In this document: positions 15,420-24,881 of the stretch, one piece after another
Layout of the letters: every line of letters begins with the position of its first letter
How positions within the stretch are numbered: position 1 is the stretch's first letter
Assembly (NCBI GenBank): GCA_020403045.1
Contig: JADBYK010000006.1
Location: forward strand, 1-64,000
Direction of reading: 5' to 3'
DNA from: Cytophagales bacterium
GTDB lineage: Bacteria; Bacteroidota; Bacteroidia; Cytophagales; Cyclobacteriaceae
Length of the DNA: 64,000 nt
Translations under genes and position numbers: made by a program
The notes under the pieces: model-generated
The model's database searches: none
Told to the model about the DNA's origin: nothing
The model's input: the letters and a program-made list of their open reading frames with translations, nothing else

Positions 15420-15450
15420 AAAAACAAAAACGGGTTGAAAAATCAACCCG
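15420..15450 (-). terminator. Rho-independent terminator downstream of the lipoprotein gene
   Basis: On the minus strand CGGGTTGA and TCAACCCG form a perfect 8-base stem (15431-15450) with a TTTT loop, followed by TTTTTGTTTTTT. It ends transcription of the gene at 15476-15931 and lies immediately before the deacetylase start. Confidence 0.8.
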
Positions 15451-15475
15451 CTCCTGGTTTTTATAGGTATTTATC

Positions 15476-15931
15476 TCAATGCTTTTCGTGTTCGTGCTTA
15501 TCCCCTCCTCCGTGCCATGCTTCCATGATAGAGTGAAAGCTGTCATGGAGTGCATTTAAGGATGAGCCAATAACGGCATCATCAGCACCACTCTTTATAA
15601 GGTCGGCCAATGCCCTTGTGTCTGTCTTTAATTTTTGTAAGTCCTCCTTTACAGCATCGGTGTTTACTTTTTCGGGCAATTCAGCGACCGCCCATTTCTC
15701 AGCTTCGGTAGCCATCTCTTCTGCCAATTTTTTGGCAGGCGCTAAATTGGTGGAGTCTTTATAGGGGTGGAAAGCTTCCGCCATAATCATATGAAAAGAG
15801 TCCATCTCTTTCCATTCCCCTGAATCGGAGGAAGCTGATTCAGTCGTTTCCGTGGTTTCTGTCTTAGAAGTGCAACCTAGAAGGCCGCAAAAAATCAAAA
15901 CTAAAAGGTAGGATAGCTTACTAATTTTCAT
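15476..15931 (-). CDS. Small lipoprotein, unknown function
   Basis: A protein of about 151 residues starting at the ATG at 15931. The signal peptide MKISKLSYLLVLIFCGLLGC ends in a lipobox (LLGC), so it is a lipoprotein. The mature part begins with a Thr/Ser/Glu-rich linker. It is then helical, with a His/Met-containing region (DSFHMIMAEAFHPYKD) and a partly repeated segment near the end (LHDSFHSIMEAWHGGG). The tail is KHEHEKH. The arrangement of His residues on helices recalls four-helix metal-binding or cytochrome-like proteins, but I do not assign one. Monocistronic, with its own terminator. Confidence 0.65.
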   Translation of the reverse strand: MKISKLSYLLVLIFCGLLGCTSKTETTETTESASSDSGEWKEMDSFHMIMAEAFHPYKDSTNLAPAKKLAEEMATEAEKWAVAELPEKVNTDAVKEDLQKLKTDTRALADLIKSGADDAVIGSSLNALHDSFHSIMEAWHGGGDKHEHEKH

Positions 15932-16000
15932 AGTTGGTTTTTTTTCAAAGATAACAGGCAACACGCAATTGGCAATGTGAATAAAACTAAAAAAATCATC

Positions 16001-19000
16001 TCATCCTTTGCCTTTGTACTTTCTGCGCATCTTGAGACTGTGAATGGCCTTCTTCAGTAAATCAAAATACAGCGTAATAAAAAGAAAAATGGTCATTGCC
16101 CAGATAACGGCTACGTTGAAATAGAGCGTGTCATATTTCTTACCCATAAAAAGCTTCGTAGGCACATAAAAGTTTTCTCTAAAATCAAATTGATTGGCGG
16201 GGCGATGATCGTCAAAGTAGATGGGATATATTTTTTGAACTAACTCTCCCTTCCACGATGCAATGCGCACAATGGCATTGGTGTTTTCTACTGAATTGGT
16301 GACTGCCTGATTTTGGAATCTCATTTTTAATTCGTCAAACGCTGCTTTTTTTTCAGGCGTATTAGTCAATTCCATCACTAGCCTCTCTTTTTCTGCAGTT
16401 GCATTTCGATTGCGAATGCGATAGTACTCCTTTAAGGTTCCGAGAAAAAGGCGTACTTTTTCATACATGACAGAGTCAAACTTGCCGATTGCAATTTGCT
16501 CGACATCGGGAAACCTTTCACGACCAATTGAATTTAACTCAGCCTTTATCTCATTTCGCAATAAGTCCATTGCCTGACCTGTAGTATTTGTTGAGCTGGA
16601 GCTTCGCCACTCACTGGGGTGGTTGACAATATGAGCCAACTGCGATTCGAGTTGAGGTAGATAGTAAATTCGTTTATAGTCGGCTATGGCGCGTTTTTGA
16701 TCCAGCTGATAAAACTGTTTCTCGTAGGGGTTGTCTTTAAACTGCGTCACCATGTACGCTTCAAAAGCCCAACGCGATGCCATCAGCTCACCTACTATGG
16801 GTATTCCGTTGGGGGAACCGACTTTTGGATTAAACTTGTCAAAGCTAATAACCACACCACTCAGCAACAGCTGCGGAATGATCAATATGGGAATGATGAT
16901 ATAGATTGTCACAGCCGAATCGAAGGCAGAAGAGATATTCAAACCGAGCATATTGGCAAAGCATGAGCACGAGAACAAGATCATCCAGTAGCGAATTTCA
17001 CTAAAGGGTATTTCGAGCAACCAATTGCCAACGAGTATAAAAGTAAATGTCTGAACACCCGATAACACAAACAAGATGATCACTTTAGACGTCAGATAGC
17101 TGCCGTTGCTCAGGTGAAGGTATTTTTCTCGTTTTAGAATTTTTCGGTCATGGAAAATCTCCTCTGCACTGACAATCAATCCTACAAACAGTGCCACCAC
17201 AATGCTCATGAAAAAATAAACGGGAATATTGTCGTTGTTAAAAAACGTGTAAAAGGGATTCTCGACACCTACTGCTTCGTAATACTTCACAAAAAAACCG
17301 ATGAAAAGAGCCAAAGTCGGTGTCAGTAACAAGTTGAGGGTCACATACTGGCGGTTAGCCACTTTTGACAACACATCGCGAACAATAAAAACCCATAATT
17401 GCTTAAACCGGTTAGGAATCTTTTGTGTGACGGGTAACGGATCGTTCACTTCTTCTACTTTTGGAATCCGCATCTTTTGTTTAAAGTACTGATACCACTG
17501 CCCTGGAGATACTCTTCGGGTATGGGTAAACCGGCCGTATTCATTGACTACCCTTGTTTCAATAATGTTGAAAATTTGCTCTGGATTGATGTTTCCACAT
17601 TCCGGGCAAGCGCCAGGTGTTTTGTTTGCCGCATTGATGATGTCCTGGAAATAATTAACAGACTCGACCGGATTTCCGTAGTAAATTTGAAATCCACCTA
17701 CATCCAGAATGATCAACGTATCAAACATTTTAAAAATGTCAGAAGAAGGCTGGTGAATCACCACAAAAATCATTTTGCCCCTCAGCGAAAGTTCTTTGAG
17801 CAAATCCATGATATTCTCTGAGTCGCGTGAAGACAGGCCGGAGGTAGGTTCGTCTACAAACAAAATGGTTGGTTCTCTCAACAACTCCAAGCCTATATTC
17901 AATCGCTTTCGTTGTCCACCACTAATGGTTTTATCTAATGGAGAACCCACTTTCAAATTTCGAATCTCGGACAAGCCCAAGCTAAGCAGAACGCGCTCAA
18001 CTAACTCGGCATGTTGCTGGCGCGTGTAATGTCCAAAACAAAGACGGGCGCTGTAGTATAAATTTTCAAACACAGTAAGGTCTTCGATCAGTAAATCATC
18101 TTGTGGAATAAACCCGACAATTCCCTCCAATTTTTTTGAATGAGCGTGGATATCGTTCCCATTTATTAAAACCCTCCCACTCGAAGGTTTCTCTGATCCG
18201 TTCAACACATTGAGCAATGTCGATTTCCCCGAACCGCTCGCTCCCATCAACCCAATCAACTTGCCACCCGTTTCGGCAATATTAATATTTTGTAAACCCG
18301 CTCGTCCACTTTTGAAATGGTAAAACAAATGATCTGCGATAAAACTTATTTCATTATCGCTCTCCTCAAACAGAAATTTTCCAACTACATCGCTGTAATA
18401 GATTGGCTCAATTTTAGAACCGCGAATGGTGCTACCTGTGGGGAATACGTCAATTTTTCGACTCTTAAGTGAAACTCCATTCAGTGTCAGTGAAGTAATA
18501 CCAAGATACTTGATAAAATAAGTCTCCGTATCCTGAAGCCGAAGGATCGCGATCAATCCTGTAAGATTACGAGCGATGATACGAGGGCCGGGATAATTCA
18601 CTTCATCGGAACCCTCATCAATGACAAGGATATTTTTTGATGCCAGCTCATCAATGTCGTGGCCCAACACAAACGACCGCATAGCCCGGAAATCCTTTGG
18701 CGAAATCTTAAGCGCTTCACTGGTATAAAAAATCAAATTACTCTGACGCTCAGAAAGGTTTTCATCGGCAAAAACAAGCTCAATAATCTTGATGACCAAT
18801 ACGGCTTTTTGTTGGGTCGTGAGCGCTTGATTTACCTTTTTGGAAATCTGCATGATCTGAGCCCAATCATCGACAAATTCCTGTGTGGCTTCATCCAGAT
18901 TCTCCAGAGAGCCATTGGCCAATCTTTTATTGTCTTTGCAGAAATCATCAAAGAGAGACAGATAATAGCGAGTGCCATCCTGGTTCAAATGAAGCGACAA

Positions 19001-19096
19001 AAATTCTTTTATGATCGCTCTCTCATCTTCCGTGATCCGCTCTTTTGCAACGATGGCAAAAAATTGGATTACAGCCTTTAAAAGCTCTTCGCTCAT
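16001..19096 (-). CDS. ABCG-type ABC transporter, ATPase fused to permease, with TerB-like N-terminus
   Basis: A 1031-residue fused ABC transporter. Residues 1-150 are helical and resemble a TerB-like domain. A beta-rich region follows at 165-255, possibly FHA-like. The nucleotide-binding domain covers about 265-500: Walker A GASGSGKS (285-292), signature ISGGQRKR (391-398), Walker B ILFVDEPTSGL (411-421) and the H-loop VIHQPSSD. A CPEC-containing linker precedes the membrane domain, which has several helices from about 580 to 800. A long soluble insertion comes before the last helix near 985-1005. The domain order ATPase-then-permease matches the ABCG/White family. The transported substrate is unknown; lipid or drug export is typical of the family. 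It appears monocistronic. Confidence 0.85.
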   Translation of the reverse strand: MSEELLKAVIQFFAIVAKERITEDERAIIKEFLSLHLNQDGTRYYLSLFDDFCKDNKRLANGSLENLDEATQEFVDDWAQIMQISKKVNQALTTQQKAVLVIKIIELVFADENLSERQSNLIFYTSEALKISPKDFRAMRSFVLGHDIDELASKNILVIDEGSDEVNYPGPRIIARNLTGLIAILRLQDTETYFIKYLGITSLTLNGVSLKSRKIDVFPTGSTIRGSKIEPIYYSDVVGKFLFEESDNEISFIADHLFYHFKSGRAGLQNINIAETGGKLIGLMGASGSGKSTLLNVLNGSEKPSSGRVLINGNDIHAHSKKLEGIVGFIPQDDLLIEDLTVFENLYYSARLCFGHYTRQQHAELVERVLLSLGLSEIRNLKVGSPLDKTISGGQRKRLNIGLELLREPTILFVDEPTSGLSSRDSENIMDLLKELSLRGKMIFVVIHQPSSDIFKMFDTLIILDVGGFQIYYGNPVESVNYFQDIINAANKTPGACPECGNINPEQIFNIIETRVVNEYGRFTHTRRVSPGQWYQYFKQKMRIPKVEEVNDPLPVTQKIPNRFKQLWVFIVRDVLSKVANRQYVTLNLLLTPTLALFIGFFVKYYEAVGVENPFYTFFNNDNIPVYFFMSIVVALFVGLIVSAEEIFHDRKILKREKYLHLSNGSYLTSKVIILFVLSGVQTFTFILVGNWLLEIPFSEIRYWMILFSCSCFANMLGLNISSAFDSAVTIYIIIPILIIPQLLLSGVVISFDKFNPKVGSPNGIPIVGELMASRWAFEAYMVTQFKDNPYEKQFYQLDQKRAIADYKRIYYLPQLESQLAHIVNHPSEWRSSSSTNTTGQAMDLLRNEIKAELNSIGRERFPDVEQIAIGKFDSVMYEKVRLFLGTLKEYYRIRNRNATAEKERLVMELTNTPEKKAAFDELKMRFQNQAVTNSVENTNAIVRIASWKGELVQKIYPIYFDDHRPANQFDFRENFYVPTKLFMGKKYDTLYFNVAVIWAMTIFLFITLYFDLLKKAIHSLKMRRKYKGKG

Positions 19097-19122
19097 TGGT
19101 TAAAAGATAAACAGGTTTCTTG

Positions 19123-19259
19123 TGCAAATTATAGTTAAAAACGATAAGTCCTATAAGGATTATCCGGTAAGTCAGTTGTTTTGGGTAAAAAATGATTATG
19201 TATGTTCCCTCTCTATCCTTGAAAATGGGCGACTTATATTGTTAACAGACAAGGGATAA
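19123..19259 (+). pseudogene. Possible fragment of a LytTR DNA-binding domain
   Basis: In plus frames this intergenic stretch reads VQIIVK, then (after one apparently missing A in the run at 19138-19141) NDKSYKDYPVSQLFWVKNDY and CSLSILENGRLILLTDKG up to TAA 19257-19259. The pattern of a lysine-rich strand, PVSQLFWV and a NG turn recalls the first half of a LytTR domain. There is no receiver domain before it and nothing after it. A decayed remnant is likely, but the homology is weak. Confidence 0.3.
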
Positions 19260-19283
19260 AGTCTCCATCCGGTACCAGTTGCT

Positions 19284-19309
19284 AAAAAGACAAACTCAGG
19301 GTGTCTTTT
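19284..19309 (-). terminator. Terminator of the Tsp/Prc protease gene
   Basis: AAAAGACA (19285-19292) and TGTCTTTT (19302-19309) form a perfect 8-base stem. Read on the minus strand the hairpin ends in TGTCTTTTT and begins 3 bases after the protease stop codon. Confidence 0.6.
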
Positions 19310-19311
19310 CC

Positions 19312-21342
19312 TTATCCAATTCTCTTGGATAACAGTTCAGATAGGATCAGTAGACCCTCACGTAGGAATTCGTCTTGGAGTTTTGTTAAATCTGTTACAG
19401 GTAATCCCTCTTTGCTTGCAGGAAGTTTGGTATCCAACTTATCGGTCAGCTTTTTCTTTTCAATCTCTTCTAACTCTTTTTTGCGCGTAGCTTCATTCAA
19501 GGAAACGCGCGACTGATTAAGATTAAATCTCAACTCTTCTGTTTCACGGATATACTTTTTGAGGGTCGTGTCAAATTTTACACGATTCAAATACGAACGA
19601 TTAAGCTTTGCTATTGTCTTTTCATTGACATCAACAGATCGTTGAAAAGAAGCAGCTTTAATCACGTCCCATGGCAAAGCGCTTGGGCTTGCACTCTCTC
19701 CAAAACGGGCGGCATCCAGCGCGCTAGGTAGCAAAACGTCAGGCACCACCCCTTTATGCTGCGTGCTGCTACCCGTAACTCGGTAAAATTTTTGAAACGT
19801 AATTTTCAATTCACCTACCGGTTCTTTCTCGTTCAAGAATCGATTCAAATCCAACACAGATTGAACAGTTCCTTTTCCGTAAGTTGATTCGCCCACAATC
19901 ACACCTCGCTGGTAATCCTGTATGGCTCCCGCAAAGATCTCGGATGCTGATGCGCTGAACCTATTTGTCAAGACCACAAGCGGCCCGCTATAAAAAACCT
20001 CTTTATTGTCATCGGGTAACACCTCAACCCGATTGGCGGAACTTTTCACTTGCACCACCGGCCCTTCTTTTATAAACAAACCAGTCAAGTCAACGGCTTC
20101 TTGTAGTGAACCTCCCCCATTATTCCTGAGATCCATAACAAGGCCATCCACACCTTCTGACTTCAATTCTCCAATCAGCTTTCGAACATCGCGGGTTGTG
20201 CTTCTGAAATCCTGATCACCCCGCTGGTAAGCATCATAGTCCATATAAAAACTTGGTAATGTAACCACCCCCATTTTCATATCCTTCCCATCTAGTTGGT
20301 AGTTAACAACTTGTTTCTTGGCAGCCTGATCCTCTAACTTTACTTTTTCACGAACAATGGAAATCTCTTTTGAAGCCCCGGTCACCCCGGTTTTCGCAGA
20401 AAGTATTTGAAGTCGCACAGTGGTTCCTTTTGGTCCTTTGATCAGCTTTACCACATCATCTATACGCCAACCAATGACGTCTACCATCTCACCATCTTTA
20501 CCTTGCGCTACTCCTGTGATCAGGTCATTGGCGAGCAAAAGACCGGATTTATCTGCCGGACCTCCCGGGATGATCTTAGCGACCTTGGTAAAATCATTTT
20601 CGGTTTGCAATTGTGCCCCAATACCTTCCAGGGATAAACTCATACCCTGCTTAAATAGGTCAGAAGCTTTGGGAGACAAATAGTTGGTATGTGGATCAAA
20701 CGCTTCTGTGATGGAATTCATGTAGAGGCTAAACACATCTTCAGAATTGAATTGAGACACTGATTTTGCTGAGCGCTCATACCGTTTCTTGAGCGTCTCC
20801 TTAATCTCATCGGGCTTCTTACCTGCTAGTTTCAAGCTAAGCGCCTGACTTTTGATTACTTTTCGCCAGATGTCGTTAAGCTCTTCAGTCGATTTTGCCC
20901 AGGGTTCTTTCTCTCTATTGGTCTCATAAAACTCATTGGCAGAATAGTCGAAGTTAGCACCAACCAGTTTGTCAAGAACGACAGTCATTCGTTCGGTGTA
21001 TCTTTTTTTGAAAACCCGATAGATATCAAATGCGGGAGACACATTTTCACCCTTTGTCAAGTCATCAATCACCAAACGGTATTTTTCAAATGACTTAATG
21101 TCACTATCCAGAAAGTAGGATTTGTTATTATCCAACTCAGAAACGAAACGGTCAAGGATGGCAGAAGACAATGAATCTCCCAACTTGATTTTTCGATAGT
21201 GATTGGCGTTGAGTATCTCTGCAATCAATTTGGCCTCTTTACCAAAAACCGGCTTGGCAGCGATAACGGTGTCTTTGGAAACAACTTGCGAATAGGAAAA
21301 AAAAGAGGTAAACGAAAAAAGAGCAACAAGTATACGTCTCAT
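19312..21342 (-). CDS. prc: Carboxy-terminal processing / tail-specific protease (Prc family, S41)
   Basis: A 676-residue periplasmic serine protease that degrades or trims proteins from their C-termini. An N-terminal signal peptide ends near residue 19 (FTSFFSYSQ). Residues 20-225 form the long N-terminal helical domain of the Prc group. A PDZ domain follows at about 235-330, with LEGIGAQLQ and the GGPADKSGL loop. The S41 core is at 355-520: the catalytic Ser465 in RFSASASEIFAGA and Lys490 in YGKGTVQ have the 25-residue spacing of E. coli Prc. The C-terminal domain (about 560-676) is also typical of Prc. Length agrees with the family. A terminator follows the stop codon. The symbol is by family resemblance. 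Confidence 0.9.
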   Translation of the reverse strand: MRRILVALFSFTSFFSYSQVVSKDTVIAAKPVFGKEAKLIAEILNANHYRKIKLGDSLSSAILDRFVSELDNNKSYFLDSDIKSFEKYRLVIDDLTKGENVSPAFDIYRVFKKRYTERMTVVLDKLVGANFDYSANEFYETNREKEPWAKSTEELNDIWRKVIKSQALSLKLAGKKPDEIKETLKKRYERSAKSVSQFNSEDVFSLYMNSITEAFDPHTNYLSPKASDLFKQGMSLSLEGIGAQLQTENDFTKVAKIIPGGPADKSGLLLANDLITGVAQGKDGEMVDVIGWRIDDVVKLIKGPKGTTVRLQILSAKTGVTGASKEISIVREKVKLEDQAAKKQVVNYQLDGKDMKMGVVTLPSFYMDYDAYQRGDQDFRSTTRDVRKLIGELKSEGVDGLVMDLRNNGGGSLQEAVDLTGLFIKEGPVVQVKSSANRVEVLPDDNKEVFYSGPLVVLTNRFSASASEIFAGAIQDYQRGVIVGESTYGKGTVQSVLDLNRFLNEKEPVGELKITFQKFYRVTGSSTQHKGVVPDVLLPSALDAARFGESASPSALPWDVIKAASFQRSVDVNEKTIAKLNRSYLNRVKFDTTLKKYIRETEELRFNLNQSRVSLNEATRKKELEEIEKKKLTDKLDTKLPASKEGLPVTDLTKLQDEFLREGLLILSELLSKRIG

Positions 21343-21378
21343 GAAAAAATGATAAAATTCAAAAAAAGAGTTCTAAGA

Positions 21379-22269
21379 TCATGCCAACTTATCAAAATCG
21401 AATTCAGTCAGAAACTTCTGCGCTTCTTCAACTGAAGAGAATTCAAACGATTTCTTTTTGCCAAAGTTGGAGTGTAGATCGATTTTAACCAATGCCACGT
21501 TCTTTGTGCCTGTCTTTGCATGCAATCCTAGTGCTTTGTAGTCTTCCGATTCCTTTTTAGAAACGTTAAAAACGGTGGATCTAACGTTCTCACAGTAAGC
21601 ACACTGATAGTGTTTTAAAAGCTCCTTTGGCGAGCCATCTTCATGCCGTTCGGTAATCTCTTCACGTTTGACCTTCATGGTGTAAAACCCACAATTATTG
21701 CATTGCAACGCAAGCAAATGCCCATTGTACTTTTCAATCTTAATATCGGAAGTCTTTTCGTCAATCCAAACGTCATAATCGATTGAAAATAAGCTTTCTT
21801 CGGCCTGCATGCCCTCATCGAGGTGAACATCTTCTTCCGATTCGCTAAGCAGTTTCATCTTGTTGCCTGTCTTAGGGTTAACTCTGGGTGAGTAGCGTAG
21901 CTTTCTAAGTTTTGCGTTCAAAACGGAGGGGTAGTAATAATCAAGCACAAGCGATGCAACATAGCCTACCAATGTAGCCGCGCAAATAGAGACAAACAAT
22001 CGCACAAAAAACCAAAGTCCAATATGGTTGTACTTCTCCTCACCATAAAGATTGATTGCAAACGCAGCTGCACTGCTAAATAGAAAATAAAACCATTTGT
22101 ACCATTTAACTTCGTTTAAGTTGATGAAGTCATGCTTTTGTTTGTGGTCCGAAAAAGACGACACGCGCATTTTATATACCAGATAGACAATGATTGATAA
22201 TGCCACCATCACAATCACGCCAATAGACATCACACTGTACCAAACCTTTAGGAAAGAACTCTCATTCAT
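21379..22269 (-). CDS. Membrane protein with C-terminal zinc-ribbon-like domain
   Basis: A 296-residue protein with three hydrophobic segments: about residues 9-31, 57-75 and 84-108. A soluble part follows, containing CNNCGFYTM and later CAYCENV. The two CxxC pairs, about 38 residues apart, suggest a zinc ribbon. The C-terminal section (FEFSSVEEAQKFLTEFDFDK) looks like a small alpha/beta element. It is encoded just upstream of the Prc protease on the same strand (36 bases), so the two may be co-transcribed. No family recognised and no enzymatic motif seen. Confidence 0.65.
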   Translation of the reverse strand: MNESSFLKVWYSVMSIGVIVMVALSIIVYLVYKMRVSSFSDHKQKHDFINLNEVKWYKWFYFLFSSAAAFAINLYGEEKYNHIGLWFFVRLFVSICAATLVGYVASLVLDYYYPSVLNAKLRKLRYSPRVNPKTGNKMKLLSESEEDVHLDEGMQAEESLFSIDYDVWIDEKTSDIKIEKYNGHLLALQCNNCGFYTMKVKREEITERHEDGSPKELLKHYQCAYCENVRSTVFNVSKKESEDYKALGLHAKTGTKNVALVKIDLHSNFGKKKSFEFSSVEEAQKFLTEFDFDKLA

Positions 22270-22368
22270 AACGTTTACCCATTTTTTTTAAATATAGAGA
22301 TATTTTGTTGTTGTAGTTGACTGCAATGATCTGGCAATTTGGCCAGATTTGGAGGGTTTTAAAATAAT

Positions 22369-22437
22369 TGTGCAATAATGCACATATAAATATTGTTTTT
22401 AATTATAAATTGATATATCATTGTGTATTAATACACA
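22369..22437. promoter_or_regulatory. Two perfect palindromes upstream of small gene pair
   Basis: TGTGCA-ATAA-TGCACA at 22369-22384 and TGTGTATTAATACACA at 22422-22437 are both perfect 16-base dyads of TGTG/CACA type, 53 bases apart. The second overlaps the first base of the ATG at 22437. The string TGCACATATAAAT also occurs before the HipB-like gene at 2557. Confidence 0.55.
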
Positions 22438-22691
22438 TGCATATGAATAATTTCGAGATGAAAAAAGTGGAAATGGAGCTGAAGAACTTTACAGCTAGGA
22501 ACTTTGAGAAGCCAAGTAATTGTCGAAATGCTGCTCAGATAAGATTCTATATCAGCGAGTTATGCTCTAAGATCGAAGAGTATGAAAAAAAATTCAATTA
22601 CGTACCTGAATGGGCTTATACCTTGTTGAACCAGTATACCATTGTGCAAAATAGCTTGGTTCACCTCGAATTTGTGAAATGCTACGCTTGA
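22437..22691 (+). CDS. Small helical protein of unknown function
   Basis: About 84 residues from the ATG at 22437 (MHMNNFEMKKVEMELKNFTA); the frame is open upstream to 22368, but that sequence contains the palindromes and looks non-coding. The protein is helical, with a conserved-looking SNCRNAAQIRFYISELCSKI and a YVPEWAYTLLNQYTIVQNSL segment. No known motif. It is followed by another small gene 7 bases later, and the two probably share a transcript controlled by the upstream palindromes. Confidence 0.5.
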   Translation: MHMNNFEMKKVEMELKNFTARNFEKPSNCRNAAQIRFYISELCSKIEEYEKKFNYVPEWAYTLLNQYTIVQNSLVHLEFVKCYA

Positions 22692-22698
22692 GGTAACA

Positions 22699-22926
22699 AT
22701 GAAATACATCCCCTCTCCCACCCCGATCAAATATGACTATATGTATAGTGCCACCGCTAATAAATCGGGGCGCATGCAGTATCACAAGGTGCGGGCAGGG
22801 GTGAGTAAACTCAGGATTAGCCGTTCTGAATTTATAAAAGCGTTTAATGATTTACCGCTAATTGCTGTGAATCCCATCCAACAGCGTGGGCAGGATATCG
22901 TATTTCAGCTAGAATTCTTTGTTTGA
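22699..22926 (+). CDS. Small hypothetical protein
   Basis: A 75-residue protein without signal peptide. KSGRMQYHKVRAGVSKLRIS suggests a basic beta hairpin, and SEFIKAFNDLPLIAVNP a helix. It has no recognised family. It follows the previous small gene by 7 bases and its stop directly abuts the convergent gene at 22927. Confidence 0.45.
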   Translation: MKYIPSPTPIKYDYMYSATANKSGRMQYHKVRAGVSKLRISRSEFIKAFNDLPLIAVNPIQQRGQDIVFQLEFFV

Positions 22927-23394
22927 CTACTGAAGGATCTGCTCCAAATTCGCTGGTGAATAGTTGATGGACTTTATGGTTTTGTTGTCGCTGGATCTGT
23001 ACACTAACCATTTGCCCCCCTCTTCTCTGTAGTAGCAGTGTGTCCCATCCTTTTCCCGATAGTGATCAACTGTTTTTATTGCCTCCGCTTCAGTCAAACA
23101 CGCCTTACTCATGTTTGACCGCTGCACCTCTTCAAACAAAGCCTTAAATTTTTCGGCAAGGCCAAACTCTAAGATTGCACCCGAGAGTACATACTGAAGG
23201 TCGCAAAAAGCATCAGCCACCTCGACAAGATCTTTATTAAGGATAGCGACTTCCAGTTCTTTCAATTCCTCTGCTAGTAGTGCTACGCGTAGCTTGCATC
23301 GGGTTTCTTCGGGTATTGCCGGTGAGGGTAAAATGGGGTGCTTGAAGGTTCGATGAAAATCGGCCACAAGGTTCAATGAATCGGGCTGCTGCAT
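22927..23394 (-). CDS. MazG-like / PRA-PH family nucleotide pyrophosphohydrolase
   Basis: A 155-residue protein. Residues about 30-90 carry the all-alpha NTP pyrophosphatase pattern: EELKELEVAI followed by EVADAFCDLQYVLSG supplies the E-x-x-E and E-x-x-D metal ligands. The N-terminal VADFHRTFKHPILPSP is also seen in phage-type and Bacteroidota members. A C-terminal extension (residues 105-155) contains HYREKDGTHCYYREEGGKW, perhaps a small beta domain. The likely reaction is hydrolysis of a nucleoside triphosphate or related nucleotide to monophosphate and pyrophosphate; the true substrate is not evident. It is divergent from tyrS. Confidence 0.75.
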   Translation of the reverse strand: MQQPDSLNLVADFHRTFKHPILPSPAIPEETRCKLRVALLAEELKELEVAILNKDLVEVADAFCDLQYVLSGAILEFGLAEKFKALFEEVQRSNMSKACLTEAEAIKTVDHYREKDGTHCYYREEGGKWLVYRSSDNKTIKSINYSPANLEQILQ

Positions 23395-23588
23395 AGGTTG
23401 GTTTAATTAAAGGTTCAAAACAATGAAAAATGAATTGAATTTTAAGCATAATGTACTACTTGTAGTAAAGGTTTATATATCCTTGCAATACAGATAATTA
23501 TATCTTTTTATCGAATTTAGATAATTCAAAATCCTTAATGCATTCAAGTTGCCATTAGAGGTTATATTTGCGGCTCAATTTTTTTTAG

Positions 23589-24878
23589 ATGAAGACAAAT
23601 TTCGTGGAAGAGTTGAAGTGGCGTGGAATGATTTACGACATTATGCCGGGGACAGAAGCTCAGTTAAGCCGCGAGACAACAACAGGCTATATTGGCTTTG
23701 ATCCCACTGCTGATTCCCTCCACATTGGCAACCTGGTGCAGATAATGACATTAGTACATTTTCAGGCAGCAGGACATAAACCAGTGGTTCTGGTAGGCGG
23801 TGCTACCGGGATGGTTGGAGATCCTTCCGGCAAGTCTGCGGAACGCAATCTTTTGTCAGAAGAACAATTGAACCATAATGTAGCCTGTGTAAAAGCCCAG
23901 TTGGCTAAGTTTCTAAACTTCCAGGATGGTGAAAATAAAGCTGAGCTGGTCAACAATTATGATTGGTTCAAGAATTTTCGTTTCCTTGATTTTATCCGTG
24001 ACGTGGGCAAGCACATCACCATCAACTACATGATGTCTAAAGATTCGGTTAAGAATCGACTTGAAACGGGTCTTTCGTTTACTGAATTCAGTTACCAGTT
24101 GGTTCAAGGATATGATTTCTACTGGCTATACAAGAATAAGAACTGCAAGTTGCAGATGGGTGGCTCTGACCAATGGGGCAATATTGTAACAGGAACTGAG
24201 CTGATTCGCAGGAAAGAAGATGGGGAGGCATTTGCACTCACAACCCCACTCATCAAAAAGGCAGATGGGAGTAAGTTTGGAAAATCCGAACAAGGAAATG
24301 TGTGGCTGGATCCTCAGCGAACTTCGGCTTACAAATTCTATCAATACTGGTTGAATGCATCTGATGAAGATGCTGCCAACTTCATCCGAATTTTCACTCA
24401 AAAAGGAAAATCGGAAATTGAACAGTTAGTCGCTGAACATCAACAGGCACTTCATTTGCGCAAGCTCCAACAGGAGTTGGCAAAGGACATAACTATCCGG
24501 GTGCATTCACAAAGTGCGTACGAAACAGCAGCAAATGCATCGAACATACTTTTTGGTAGTTCGGCAACCGAAGATTTGCAAAAACTAGATGAAGAGACAC
24601 TGTTAGCCGTCATGGAAGGGGTGCCGCATACAAAAATCAGTCGGGCTGATTGGCAAAATTGTGCCAATGTAACCGATCTTCTTTCCGTTCAAACGCAGTC
24701 AATTATTTTTCCATCAAAAGCAGAAGCACGAAAAATGATTCAGGCAGGAGGTGTAAGCATCAATAAAAACAAGGTGGCCGATCCTGCAGGTAGGCCTAAT
24801 TTTGAACTACTACACGGCAAGTTTCTACTGGCACAAAAGGGAAAAAGAAATCATTTTCTGATTGAAGTAACAGACTAG
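23589..24878 (+). CDS. tyrS: Tyrosyl-tRNA synthetase
   Basis: A 429-residue class I aminoacyl-tRNA synthetase that charges tRNA(Tyr). The Rossmann domain has the HIGH-like motif HIGN at residues 45-48 and the KMSKS-like KFGKS at 229-233. The tyrosine pocket is recognisable in [17 protein letters not shown] and [13 protein letters not shown]-terminal S4-type RNA-binding domain covers about 355-425 ([18 protein letters not shown]). Length and domain order match bacterial TyrS. TATATTTG at 23563-23570 resembles a -7 box. The PAP2-like gene starts 3 bases after its stop and is likely co-transcribed. Confidence 0.97.
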   Translation: MKTNFVEELKWRGMIYDIMPGTEAQLSRETTTGYIGFDPTADSLHIGNLVQIMTLVHFQAAGHKPVVLVGGATGMVGDPSGKSAERNLLSEEQLNHNVACVKAQLAKFLNFQDGENKAELVNNYDWFKNFRFLDFIRDVGKHITINYMMSKDSVKNRLETGLSFTEFSYQLVQGYDFYWLYKNKNCKLQMGGSDQWGNIVTGTELIRRKEDGEAFALTTPLIKKADGSKFGKSEQGNVWLDPQRTSAYKFYQYWLNASDEDAANFIRIFTQKGKSEIEQLVAEHQQALHLRKLQQELAKDITIRVHSQSAYETAANASNILFGSSATEDLQKLDEETLLAVMEGVPHTKISRADWQNCANVTDLLSVQTQSIIFPSKAEARKMIQAGGVSINKNKVADPAGRPNFELLHGKFLLAQKGKRNHFLIEVTD

Positions 24879-24881
24879 TTC

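Noticed and set aside
15407-15427. TTG-started extension of the deacetylase
   Set aside because: It lies in the T tract of the preceding terminator; family N-terminus fits the ATG at 15406.
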